Origin: a virus
Virus record (IMG/VR): IMGVR_UViG_3300045974_000283
Span: 1-64,000 of that record
Length of the DNA: 64,000 nt
Reading direction: 5' to 3' (one strand)
Below, piece by piece: positions 25,222 to 32,828 of this stretch. Each line of letters starts with the position of its first letter. Position 1 is the first letter of the stretch. The notes beneath the pieces were generated by a model, which ran no database searches, was not told the origin of the DNA, and saw only the letters and a program-made list of their open reading frames with translations. The translations under genes and the position numbers were made by a program.

Positions 25222-25686
25222 ATGAAAACTTGCACAGTGAACGGTAAGGTCCTTCAAGTTCCAGTGAACGTTCGTCGGCTCGCCCCACAGAAAGGCTGGC
25301 AAGCAACCTTCAGGCACGAGCTGCCCTCAGGAAAGAAGAACGCGTTCTTCCCCGACAGCGGACGGGATCCGAAAGTTTCCTTGAAAGAAGCTTCCGACTT
25401 TGCTGATCTTCATCGTAGACCAGTGGAAACAGGTCTATCCCGTGAAAGCCTTCACAACCCAGAAGCAAGCATCTGGGAGTCCAGAGTTCCGGCCAAGAAG
25501 GACCGTCGAGCGCAGATATACGTCTGCGTCGGCCCTGTTGGAAACGTGCGGGTTCCAAAACGAATCTATGTGGGCACCGACCTGACAGCGACGCCGGAGC
25601 GCTTCGCGAAGGCGCACGAACGTGCCAAGACGATTCGGGCTGAGATGATACGAGCCAAGGCAGCTCAGCTTCAATCGGCTGCGTGA
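25222..25686 (+). CDS. Unknown basic protein (154 aa)
   Basis: ATG 25222 after AAGGA. Basic throughout. The C-terminal segment (GNVRVPKRIYVGTDLTATPE followed by a helix) has a loose resemblance to small AP2/integrase N-terminal DNA-binding folds, but this is too weak for a call. Function unknown. Confidence 0.5.
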   Translation: MKTCTVNGKVLQVPVNVRRLAPQKGWQATFRHELPSGKKNAFFPDSGRDPKVSLKEASDFADLHRRPVETGLSRESLHNPEASIWESRVPAKKDRRAQIYVCVGPVGNVRVPKRIYVGTDLTATPERFAKAHERAKTIRAEMIRAKAAQLQSAA

Positions 25687-25689
25687 ACT

Positions 25690-26088
25690 ATGGCTCGTCG
25701 TTGGAAACCCCGTCGTCAGGGCGTCTCTAGACCTAAGGAGGTCCGCGGCTTTGGGCGCAAGCCGGACGGTTCCGCGCTGCACCGGGAACTGAACAAGACA
25801 CCCAAGAAGGCGACGCCGTGTCCTTACGAGTTTGCGTTCATCACGCTACGACGCAAGGGCCGAAAGCGGTCTGTTGAGTTCTACGAAGCCGTCAAACGGG
25901 CCTTCGAGATCAACAGAACGTATCCTTCGTGGGCGCATGTTCCGGCTCCAACCGAGGTTGACCTCGTCGTTCTACGGTGCCACCGCACCTCTGTGGGTTC
26001 AGACCCCTGGAACCCACCTGTACTGATGTTCAAGTCCCGCAAAGAGGACGGCGTCTTGGTCTGGGTGCGAGTGCGCGGTGCAATTTAA
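25690..26088 (+). CDS. Unknown very basic protein (132 aa)
   Basis: The N-terminus is rich in Arg/Lys (MARRWKPRRQGVSRPKEVRG), suggesting nucleic-acid contact. It starts 3 bp after the previous stop. No recognised domain. Confidence 0.5.
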   Translation: MARRWKPRRQGVSRPKEVRGFGRKPDGSALHRELNKTPKKATPCPYEFAFITLRRKGRKRSVEFYEAVKRAFEINRTYPSWAHVPAPTEVDLVVLRCHRTSVGSDPWNPPVLMFKSRKEDGVLVWVRVRGAI

Positions 26089-26120
26089 TGGTGGATCATC
26101 TACAGTCTAGGGAGTACTGA

Positions 26121-26663
26121 ATGAACGCTTGGATCAAGAATCCCGGGAACAGGCCGGTCGTCTCCCTCAAGAGGAAGCCGGAAGCCGGGGAACCGTTTCT
26201 GTACGACAACCGGAACCTTCTACCCTATGTGGGCAGACCGGGTTGGGGAATTGAGTATCTGGACGCCGAGGGCGACTGGACGGAAACCTCCGTATGGAAA
26301 CCGGTCAACACAGAGCACCACCTGCTCTTCAAGTTGTTGAAGAACGATGTCGGCTGCTACCGGGCTCACTTCACACCGCTGCAAGGGCCGCGAGTCATCT
26401 ACCCGACCGCTGAGGTTTGTGAAGAGGAGTTTCGCTGGGACAACTCGACTCTGCTCGGTGTGATCGCTTTAGGTCAAGAGAGGTACTTCGTTGAGGAATA
26501 CAACGGAAGCTTCAGCATGTCGGCCAGCATCGCAGGTCTCACATGGAGCCTCCACTCGCTGGAGAACCGCTCTGCACGGGAGATCATTGGCCTGAACGGC
26601 GACCGTCTGTTCCGCCTACGCGAGAGCATGGGCGCGCCCGTCGTTGGAAGGATGGCCCGATGA
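26121..26663 (+). CDS. Unknown protein (180 aa)
   Basis: A good ribosome site (AGGGAG) precedes ATG 26121. Beta-rich, soluble, with many Trp/Tyr residues. No motif recognised. The stop overlaps the start of the next gene. Confidence 0.5.
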   Translation: MNAWIKNPGNRPVVSLKRKPEAGEPFLYDNRNLLPYVGRPGWGIEYLDAEGDWTETSVWKPVNTEHHLLFKLLKNDVGCYRAHFTPLQGPRVIYPTAEVCEEEFRWDNSTLLGVIALGQERYFVEEYNGSFSMSASIAGLTWSLHSLENRSAREIIGLNGDRLFRLRESMGAPVVGRMAR

Positions 26664-26854
26664 GCCGACCCGACCAAGAGAAGATCGGAGCCCTCGTCGA
26701 ATTCCCACGCAACGGCAAGATTGAGCGAGCGCTCTTCCTCGACGAGGCCACCGCCCTGAGGTACGCTGTCGTGAATCACGGCATCATGCGAGTCGCTTGG
26801 GCTGACACGGTTAATGCTCCAGCAAAGGAGAACACCGATGACAACCCCGAGTGA
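26660..26854 (+). CDS. Unknown small protein (64 aa)
   Basis: Starts at an ATGA overlap and runs 17 bp into the next gene. Mixed alpha/beta with an acidic end (AKENTDDNPE). No motif. Confidence 0.5.
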   Translation: MSRPDQEKIGALVEFPRNGKIERALFLDEATALRYAVVNHGIMRVAWADTVNAPAKENTDDNPE

Positions 26855-27155
26855 ACGAAAGCGCCTCTTCGTCTGTTTGGCCTGCGGAAAGATGTCGAAC
26901 GACTTAGACGGCGAGGACCCCATCAGCAACGGATGGGATGAAAGCTGTATGCTCAACGCGGCCCTCGTCTACCAAGACAGTATCAACATTGAGAACGGCC
27001 GAGTCCTATCGCTGACCAGAGGCGACGCCATCATCACGCCTCCTCTGCCACCACAGCAGATGCCCACCTTCGAAGAGATGCTGGCCGAACCCGTAGACCC
27101 TGAGCTCCTGGCTCTCTGCCAGGAAGTAATCGACTTCCGATCCCTCAACCCCTGA
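26838..27155 (+). CDS. Small protein with CxxC motif (105 aa)
   Basis: ATG 26838 follows AAAGGAG inside the previous gene. FVCLACGKM near the N-terminus and a further Cys (DESCML, about residue 36) give three possible metal ligands. The C-terminal half is acidic/Pro-rich. Function unknown. Confidence 0.5.
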   Translation: MTTPSERKRLFVCLACGKMSNDLDGEDPISNGWDESCMLNAALVYQDSINIENGRVLSLTRGDAIITPPLPPQQMPTFEEMLAEPVDPELLALCQEVIDFRSLNP

Positions 27156-27180
27156 CCCTCAACTTCACTACGTCACCCTC

Positions 27181-27756
27181 ATGTTAACATCACCCTCACC
27201 AGCGTTCCAAGAACGCGTCAAGGCCGCTGTCTCACAGAAGATGGCGGGCTTGCTCACCGACGAGGAAATCGAAGTCCTTATCCGGGCCGAGATCCATGCG
27301 TTCTTCGATTCGGCCAACGACTTCGAGTTGATTCGCATCAACGGCAGCTACGGCTCCAGCGACCAGTGGAAGCTGAAGTCGCAGGTCTCGCCGTTCCGAG
27401 CCCTCGTATGGCACAAGCTCTCTGTTCTGGTTCAGCCTATGATCGACGCCTCGCTGAGCGGCCCTATTCTCAAGGCCCAGATCGAGCACTGGATGGAAGA
27501 CCCCTTGGTGACGGACGACGTCGGCAACCGCACTCGTCATCTGGCACTGGAGATGTCACGTCAGATGTTCCTGAACGTCTACAAGGCAGCGGCGGGCGAC
27601 GCCGTGAACCAAGTGCGAAGCGCCTTCCAACAGTGGAATCCGTCATCGCCTCTTAGCCAGGAGATGATCAACGCCACCGCCAGAATGAGCGGGCTCGGCC
27701 CTTGGATGTCACATCCGGACGGCCCTGAGGTCGGCTGGGACAGGAGCACGAAATGA
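27181..27756 (+). CDS. Unknown helical protein (191 aa)
   Basis: Mostly helical, soluble. It starts ATG TTA ACA with no strong ribosome site, so the start is uncertain. No recognised domain. Its end overlaps the next ATG. Confidence 0.5.
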   Translation: MLTSPSPAFQERVKAAVSQKMAGLLTDEEIEVLIRAEIHAFFDSANDFELIRINGSYGSSDQWKLKSQVSPFRALVWHKLSVLVQPMIDASLSGPILKAQIEHWMEDPLVTDDVGNRTRHLALEMSRQMFLNVYKAAAGDAVNQVRSAFQQWNPSSPLSQEMINATARMSGLGPWMSHPDGPEVGWDRSTK

Positions 27757-27947
27757 CCATCATCAAAATATACGTCCTGATCATGATCTTCGGCGGTGCT
27801 TCCTCGCAGAGCGGCTATGCCACCATTCAGCAAGAGTTCAACACGATGGAGCGTTGCGAGAGCGCCAGGAAGTTTCTTGCTCAGCGGCACGAGAAGGACA
27901 CCGGCAACACTTTCACGCTTCAAGCTCAGGGGTGTTTTGAGAAATGA
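27753..27947 (+). CDS. Small exported-looking protein (64 aa)
   Basis: The first 20 or so residues (MTIIKIYVLIMIFGGASSQS) look like a signal peptide or membrane anchor with a short positive start. The rest has two Cys (ERCESA and QGCFEK) that could form a disulphide in the periplasm. Function unknown. Confidence 0.5.
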   Translation: MTIIKIYVLIMIFGGASSQSGYATIQQEFNTMERCESARKFLAQRHEKDTGNTFTLQAQGCFEK

Positions 27948-28417
27948 CCAAAATCTACTGTGCGGGTTTCATGTTCATGCCGAGGGCGCTCGGTCATGAC
28001 AATTCAACGCGGGTGATTCTCATTGAGAAAAACCGCCCCGATTGGCAGAAGGGAAAGCTCAACGCTGTCGGTGGGCGCTTGGACGAAGGCGAGACACCTG
28101 CTCAAGCGATGGTTCGGGAGTTCAACGAGGAGACAGGCATCGTCACCGTTGAGAGTCACTGGCGTGAGTTCTGCCTGCTCGACCATCGGTCGGCGGATGG
28201 CCTCGTTCACTTCTTCTCGGCGCACTGGAGGTCTGAGATGGGATTTGCTCGGTCGATGACCGACGAGAACATCCATGTGGTGGACATCAAGAAGCCCAAG
28301 CACGGCGACCCCGAGTGGATGCGGAACCTGGACTGGCTCATTCCAATGGCGCTGGACACCAGCGAAGTGGTCGCCAACGTCGTGGACATGAGTGTTCCCT
28401 TGAGGGCTCCAGTATGA
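27944..28417 (+). CDS. Nudix hydrolase
   Basis: 157 residues. A complete Nudix box, Gx5Ex7REUxEExGU, runs from Gly44 to Ile66 (GRLDEGETPAQAMVREFNEE then TGI). These enzymes hydrolyse nucleoside diphosphates linked to another group, such as oxidised dNTPs, NAD(H), ADP-ribose or nucleotide sugars. The substrate cannot be told from the box alone. The presence of a candidate ADP-ribosyltransferase elsewhere in the window makes ADP-ribose or NAD metabolism one possibility. Overlaps both neighbours by 4 bp. Confidence 0.9.
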   Translation: MTKIYCAGFMFMPRALGHDNSTRVILIEKNRPDWQKGKLNAVGGRLDEGETPAQAMVREFNEETGIVTVESHWREFCLLDHRSADGLVHFFSAHWRSEMGFARSMTDENIHVVDIKKPKHGDPEWMRNLDWLIPMALDTSEVVANVVDMSVPLRAPV

Positions 28418-28785
28418 GCAGCAATCGCAAGCGCGCTTCCCAGCGCAAAGCCATCGCCGAGCGTGACCACCTGAGGAGCGAGATTGGCTTCGGCCAGTTC
28501 CAGAATCACGCCCTGAGCCTGATGATCGAGAAGTTCAACGAGCAGACCAAGAACCTCGCGAACTGGCAGGACAAGGCGGCTGAGTTTGCCAGTGAAGTTA
28601 TCACGATCACGTCTCGCGTCGGCAGTAGTTTCCCACCGACGGCGGAAGAGTGGACTGAAATTGCGAGGGAAGCTCAGTCTTTGCTGGACTTGAAAATATC
28701 CCCCAAAACAGTCGATTTACGCGACGCCCGTGCAAACCCTGCGGAGCCCGGAAAACCTCAAGTTTTGCCCGTCAAAATTGATTGA
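28414..28785 (+). CDS. Unknown helical protein, last plus-strand gene (123 aa)
   Basis: ATG 28414 overlaps the Nudix stop. The first 20 residues are very basic (SSNRKRASQRKAIAERDH), followed by a helical middle likely to form a coiled coil. No family recognised. The bidirectional terminator follows 45 bp after the stop. Confidence 0.5.
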   Translation: MSSNRKRASQRKAIAERDHLRSEIGFGQFQNHALSLMIEKFNEQTKNLANWQDKAAEFASEVITITSRVGSSFPPTAEEWTEIAREAQSLLDLKISPKTVDLRDARANPAEPGKPQVLPVKID

Positions 28786-28830
28786 CAGGATGGGTATTTT
28801 GCCCTAACTTTGCTGCCGAAGCTCCAATAG

Positions 28831-28867
28831 AAAAGCCCCTACAGGTTCATCACCTGTAGGGGCTTTT
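28831..28867. terminator. Bidirectional rho-independent terminator
   Basis: A perfect 16-bp stem, AAAAGCCCCTACAGGT (28831-28846) and its reverse complement (28852-28867), with a 5-nt loop. The A-run on one side and T-run on the other serve both strands. It lies exactly between the convergent plus- and minus-strand halves. Confidence 0.95.
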
Positions 28868-28888
28868 GACGTTTGAGCGACAGAGTGG

Positions 28889-29464
28889 TCAGGTTCCGAA
28901 TGTGGTCTTGACCTTGGTGCCGTTCCAGTACCATCCGGAATAACTCTGACGGAGCGCCGGGCCGTTCTTCCGAGCTTGAGAGCAGATGCCGTTGTCCGAT
29001 ATCCACTGGAAGAACTCAGGGCTCAGGTGCCGGGCGCGTAATCCCGCGAAGGTCATCTGCACCGGGACGCACTCCTGGCCCTGAAGTAGGACGCAGGCTG
29101 TCGTGCGAGCGCGACCCTCGTGGTCGTTCACCCAGACGCGACCGGGACTGGCGGGTTCGCCTTCCATGTCCAACTGAAGGAACGGAGCGGCGATGGCCTG
29201 ACCCTCTTTCATGAGAGCAAGGATTTCCTTGGCGTCACTCATACGGTCTTCAGGGAACGCCAGATCGAGGAAGTGACGCGGACGCATCCAGCATACCGCG
29301 CCACCGTACTCGATGTTCTGCCCCATAGGCGTGTTGCCAAGACCCTTCTCGTTGTCGAACAGAATCTTCCCGTAGCGGAACCGACTGTCCATGTTGTTCG
29401 GTGCCGGGTTCGGGTAGGTCGAGGCGTCAGCGTCGCTGCGGACGCGGTGGACTTGTAGGCTCAT
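28889..29464 (-). CDS. Unknown protein with ParB/Srx-like HEGR motif
   Basis: 191 residues, last gene of the late operon. VNDHEGRARTTACVLLQG (about 112-130) resembles the HxGRHR-type motif of ParB/sulfiredoxin-like folds, which in phages occurs in many uncharacterised proteins. Two basic residues flank a CxxQ-type end. Its start, MSLQVHRVRSDAD, resembles that of the gene at 30221-30595 (MSLVVHRAASAPD). Function unknown. Confidence 0.5.
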   Translation of the reverse strand: MSLQVHRVRSDADASTYPNPAPNNMDSRFRYGKILFDNEKGLGNTPMGQNIEYGGAVCWMRPRHFLDLAFPEDRMSDAKEILALMKEGQAIAAPFLQLDMEGEPASPGRVWVNDHEGRARTTACVLLQGQECVPVQMTFAGLRARHLSPEFFQWISDNGICSQARKNGPALRQSYSGWYWNGTKVKTTFGT

Positions 29465-29466
29465 GG

Positions 29467-30213
29467 TCAGTCCCTGAAAACGTAGGCAATGTTCACCTTG
29501 ATGCCATGCGGATGGAACAGGATGACTTCCTTCTCGTCGCTGAACGTCTGCAAGTTGGATTCCAACTGATCGAGGGCGTCACGCGCTTTGAGCAGGAAGT
29601 GGCTCTTCTGACAGGCTTTCGCTCGTGGCGCTCGTGCAAGAAACGCGACCAGTTCTTTGTGGACGTACTCCAGCACCTTGGCAGATTCGGGCGCCCAGAT
29701 AACCTTCCCAGCGAAGTCTTTCGTGGCGAGCAGGATGTCGGTGAAGTTCTTCCCGTCCAGGTCGGTCTCGGTCTCGAAGTGGTCGCGGACCTGCGCTCGC
29801 CGTGCGAAGCTGTACTTCTTGGCGTCCACGGCCGAGGTCGTCCAGCTAGACCACCCCGGATGAGACTGATGGTCCCAGAGGTAAACCTGAGGAGACCAGC
29901 CCACCTCAGCGCCGTTGGTCTGCGCGAGTTCCGAACGGTAGATCTCGGGCTTGCGAAGGGTTGTCTTCGCCAGTTCGTTCGTGATGAGCGCTGCAAACTT
30001 GAGCGCCTTCATACGGGTGGACGAAGTAGGGGTGGACCTGGAGGTGACAGGCCATGCCGCTTGGTCGCTCAGGTCAATGCGACTGGATTCAACTTCGCTG
30101 AGGTGGCGGTCGAAGGCTTGCAGCCCCCAGATGAACTTGAGGGTCTCGTTCGGGTCGTTCACCCACGACCAGAAGAGCTCCTCCACTTTGTAGTTGTTGA
30201 TCTTGACTGCCAT
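29467..30213 (-). CDS. Candidate mono-ADP-ribosyltransferase
   Basis: 248 residues. The three R-S-E landmarks are in order: EIYRSE (Arg93), SSWTTS (122-127) and DEKEVILFHP with Glu-Lys-Glu (227-229) followed by a hydrophobic strand. An ExE pair is typical of arginine-specific enzymes such as phage T4 Alt/ModA-type ARTs. The gap between the S and E motifs is about 100 residues, longer than usual. If correct, it would transfer ADP-ribose from NAD+ to host proteins such as RNA polymerase. Position in the late operon allows packaging in the virion, as for Alt, but nothing proves it. Confidence 0.45.
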   Translation of the reverse strand: MAVKINNYKVEELFWSWVNDPNETLKFIWGLQAFDRHLSEVESSRIDLSDQAAWPVTSRSTPTSSTRMKALKFAALITNELAKTTLRKPEIYRSELAQTNGAEVGWSPQVYLWDHQSHPGWSSWTTSAVDAKKYSFARRAQVRDHFETETDLDGKNFTDILLATKDFAGKVIWAPESAKVLEYVHKELVAFLARAPRAKACQKSHFLLKARDALDQLESNLQTFSDEKEVILFHPHGIKVNIAYVFRD

Positions 30214-30220
30214 AGGTCAC

Positions 30221-30595
30221 CTAGAAGATAGCGACAACGAGAACTTCGTCATCACCGTAGCCGTTGAAATTTGACAGCGCGCCCTTGACCATCGGCATCA
30301 CGTGGCCCTTGACGAAGACGAGGCCCGTGAGCTTGGTCGTGCCAGAATACTGACGAGCCGTCATACCCTTAGCGGCCTTGGTCGCGCTCAGGTCGAAAGG
30401 CTTGCCTGTGATGGCGACAGCGATGTGGATGGTATCCGCCACGGAAAGGCCGAAGGTGACCCCGTCCCATCCGAAGCTCCGAGCGACGTCGGTGATGCGC
30501 TTCTCCGGGACACGAAGGGTCTTCTCCAGGGCCACGATCCAGCACGAGCGCTCCCAGTCAGGAGCGCTGGCTGCGCGGTGAACGACGAGGCTCAT
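30221..30595 (-). CDS. Unknown protein (124 aa)
   Basis: Lies between the candidate ADP-ribosyltransferase and the topoisomerase. Beta-rich, Gly/Val-rich, soluble. Its stretch VMPMVKGALSNFNGYGDDEVL is near the end. The first 13 residues match the pattern of the gene at 28889-29464. No family recognised. Confidence 0.5.
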   Translation of the reverse strand: MSLVVHRAASAPDWERSCWIVALEKTLRVPEKRITDVARSFGWDGVTFGLSVADTIHIAVAITGKPFDLSATKAAKGMTARQYSGTTKLTGLVFVKGHVMPMVKGALSNFNGYGDDEVLVVAIF

Positions 30596-32778
30596 GATGG
30601 AGCATTGAGCTTTGGGTTGGTAGCGACGATGGCAACAAGGGCGGCATCAATCTCAGAATCGTTGAGATAACGATACAGAAACTGTGTGTTGAACTTGCTT
30701 GCAGCCATCAAGTCCCAACGAAACCTCTTATCAGAGAGACCCCGAAGAGCGTACCGTTCCTTGATACCTGGATTGAGGTTCACAACGCGACGAATCGCGA
30801 TCTCCAAAGCCTCATAGTCAGATCGAGTCATGCTCGATCGAGCCGTCCAGCCGATGCCCGGAGTGGTCGCGGAGGCCCATTGCATTGTCTGCTGGAAGCC
30901 CTCCTTGAGGATGTGCAGCAAAGTCTCACCAGCGGGTAAAGGTTCCACGTCATCCACCTCTTCTTCAGTTGGGAGCTCTTCTTCAGGCTCCGGGGTTTTC
31001 TCTTCGGGCTCGTCTTCCTTTTCGGGTTCGACAGGCTCCTCGGGTTCTGTATCTTCCTCAGCTTCGGGATCCTCTTCGGCTTCTTCGGCCTCGACCTTCT
31101 CCTTCTTGGGTTTGCGCTTGGCCGACGCGACGTATCCGCTCTGCTCGTAGGAACCACCGCCCTCGTCTTCGGCCATGATGGCTTCCAGATACTTGGGGAT
31201 CGGAGCTCCGTAGTGCTGGAAGAAGTCCACCTGCGCGTTCGGGTCGACGTAGTTCTTCAGCGAGGTCATCGGCTGGACAACGTCCGGACCTTCAGCAGAG
31301 CGGCGAACGTGGTTGAGCACCTTGCCAATGACACCGCCCGCCTTCTTGACCATCTCGTTGACCTGCACGGGCGTCAGGGTCGGATACTTGGCGTAGACCT
31401 TGGCGATGTACTCCTTGAAGAGCTTCGTGCCCTTGGCCGTGCGCAGCTTGTGAACGGTGAGGTCTGGGTTGCCTGTGAGCGACTTGAACAGACGCGTGAC
31501 TACCGAAGCCTGCACAATCTTCTTGGAGCCGTTCGCCAGATCGTAGGTGAACAGTGGATCACGAGGGCTCTTGCCCGCTGCCAGACTGGCGACTTTCTCG
31601 CAGACCATCGCCGCGAGCGCATCGTCGGAGCGCTTGATGTTGGCAACCGTCTTGACGCTGTCCTTGCCCAAGTAGATGAACCTGATGGAGCCGTCGGACT
31701 GGAGATAGAAGTGACCGGTCAGCAGTGAGGCGATACCGAAGCCGCCCGCTTTGGGGTCAGAGATGACCTTGGAGCCCACGCGATTGGAAGTCCGGTACAG
31801 GATCTCCAGGATCAGTGCTGCCACGTTGTCAGGCTTCGCGTCGTAGGGGTCGAGGGCCTTGATCAGCGGAATCCACTTCTTGCGAGTTGCCTCAGCGTCG
31901 AAGGTTGCCACCTTGGCGAACTTGTCCTTGTTCTGGGACTTGCGGAGGCCTTCCGTGTAGGCGTAGTTCCCCGCAGAGCCGTCCGGCCGCTGGGACATGA
32001 AGACCCAATTCGTGCCGTCGTACTCGGGGTTCATTTTGATGACTGGGAACATGGCCTTGGAGGGCAGGCCTCCAAGGATCTTCTCGTTCTTCATCGTGTA
32101 GACCGCGCCGTTCGCGTCGACGCGACCGATGAAACCCGTGGGTAGGTCAGTCACAATGCCGTGCGACTTCAGATGATCCAACACCTCCTGCAACGGGACG
32201 GTCGTCTCGTCCTGATTGCGGATGTAGTTGTTCATCGGCCCCTTCCAGGAATCGACGAACCTCTTCCGCAGTTGCAGGTACTCCGAGTAGATCAGCGGGT
32301 TGGACTCCTTCGCGGCCTTGCGCTCGTCAAGGGTAAGCTCGATACCGTCACCGCCGAGCTTCTTCACCACCGACTTGAGGGTCGTGGTGACGGCCTTCTG
32401 AGAAACGACGGGCTTCTCGAAGTAGCCCCGAATGAAGTCGTCGTCCATGTCCGCCGTCAACTTCTCAATCACCTTGAGGGCGTTCGGCGAGGAGGTACGG
32501 AAGAAGGTCGCGTAGTTCTTCATCCAGAGCACAGGGGTGGCCCGTGCGCCGGGTGACTTGGCGTAGGCTTCCGCGTAGCGCCTCACGCCAGCAGACAGCG
32601 CACCCCAATCAAACTCCTTGCCCTTGTCGTACGCGTCGAAAGCGCCCTTCAGTTCTGGAATCTTCCCCAGAACCTTGGCACGATTGGCAGGCGACATGAC
32701 ATCTGCGAGTTCCTTGATGGGATGTTTCCCATTGAGGTAGCAGATGACGATCGCCGTCAGGATTTGGATGAGTTCCAC
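30592..32778 (-). CDS. Type IB DNA topoisomerase-like protein
   Basis: 728 residues, GTG start at 32778 with GGGG upstream; no closer ATG is in frame. The catalytic order of TopIB is present: Arg333 (YRTSNRVGS), Lys372 (YLGKDSV), Arg446 (HKLRTAKGT), His490 (VLNH) and nucleophile Tyr510 (LKNYVDP). An N-terminal part (GNYAYTEGLRKSQNKDKF) resembles the DNA-clamp region of poxvirus/bacterial TopIB. An acidic Glu/Pro linker (about 558-625) separates a C-terminal domain (about 630-728) of unknown role. It would relax supercoils through a 3'-phosphotyrosine. A tyrosine recombinase is less likely, given the KxxxT-type RTxKGT context. Confidence 0.8.
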   Translation of the reverse strand: MELIQILTAIVICYLNGKHPIKELADVMSPANRAKVLGKIPELKGAFDAYDKGKEFDWGALSAGVRRYAEAYAKSPGARATPVLWMKNYATFFRTSSPNALKVIEKLTADMDDDFIRGYFEKPVVSQKAVTTTLKSVVKKLGGDGIELTLDERKAAKESNPLIYSEYLQLRKRFVDSWKGPMNNYIRNQDETTVPLQEVLDHLKSHGIVTDLPTGFIGRVDANGAVYTMKNEKILGGLPSKAMFPVIKMNPEYDGTNWVFMSQRPDGSAGNYAYTEGLRKSQNKDKFAKVATFDAEATRKKWIPLIKALDPYDAKPDNVAALILEILYRTSNRVGSKVISDPKAGGFGIASLLTGHFYLQSDGSIRFIYLGKDSVKTVANIKRSDDALAAMVCEKVASLAAGKSPRDPLFTYDLANGSKKIVQASVVTRLFKSLTGNPDLTVHKLRTAKGTKLFKEYIAKVYAKYPTLTPVQVNEMVKKAGGVIGKVLNHVRRSAEGPDVVQPMTSLKNYVDPNAQVDFFQHYGAPIPKYLEAIMAEDEGGGSYEQSGYVASAKRKPKKEKVEAEEAEEDPEAEEDTEPEEPVEPEKEDEPEEKTPEPEEELPTEEEVDDVEPLPAGETLLHILKEGFQQTMQWASATTPGIGWTARSSMTRSDYEALEIAIRRVVNLNPGIKERYALRGLSDKRFRWDLMAASKFNTQFLYRYLNDSEIDAALVAIVATNPKLNAPS

Positions 32779-32804
32779 AAGTAGCCCCTAGTTTCATAGA
32801 CCCC

Positions 32805-32828
32805 TAAAATTGCCCTGAGCGATCAGGC
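32805..32828 (-). terminator. Minus-strand intrinsic terminator after the tail fibre gene
   Basis: On the minus strand GCCTGA-TCGC-TCAGGGC (one bulge) is followed by AATTTTA. The hairpin overlaps the fibre stop codon. It would limit transcription into the topoisomerase gene. Confidence 0.65.
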
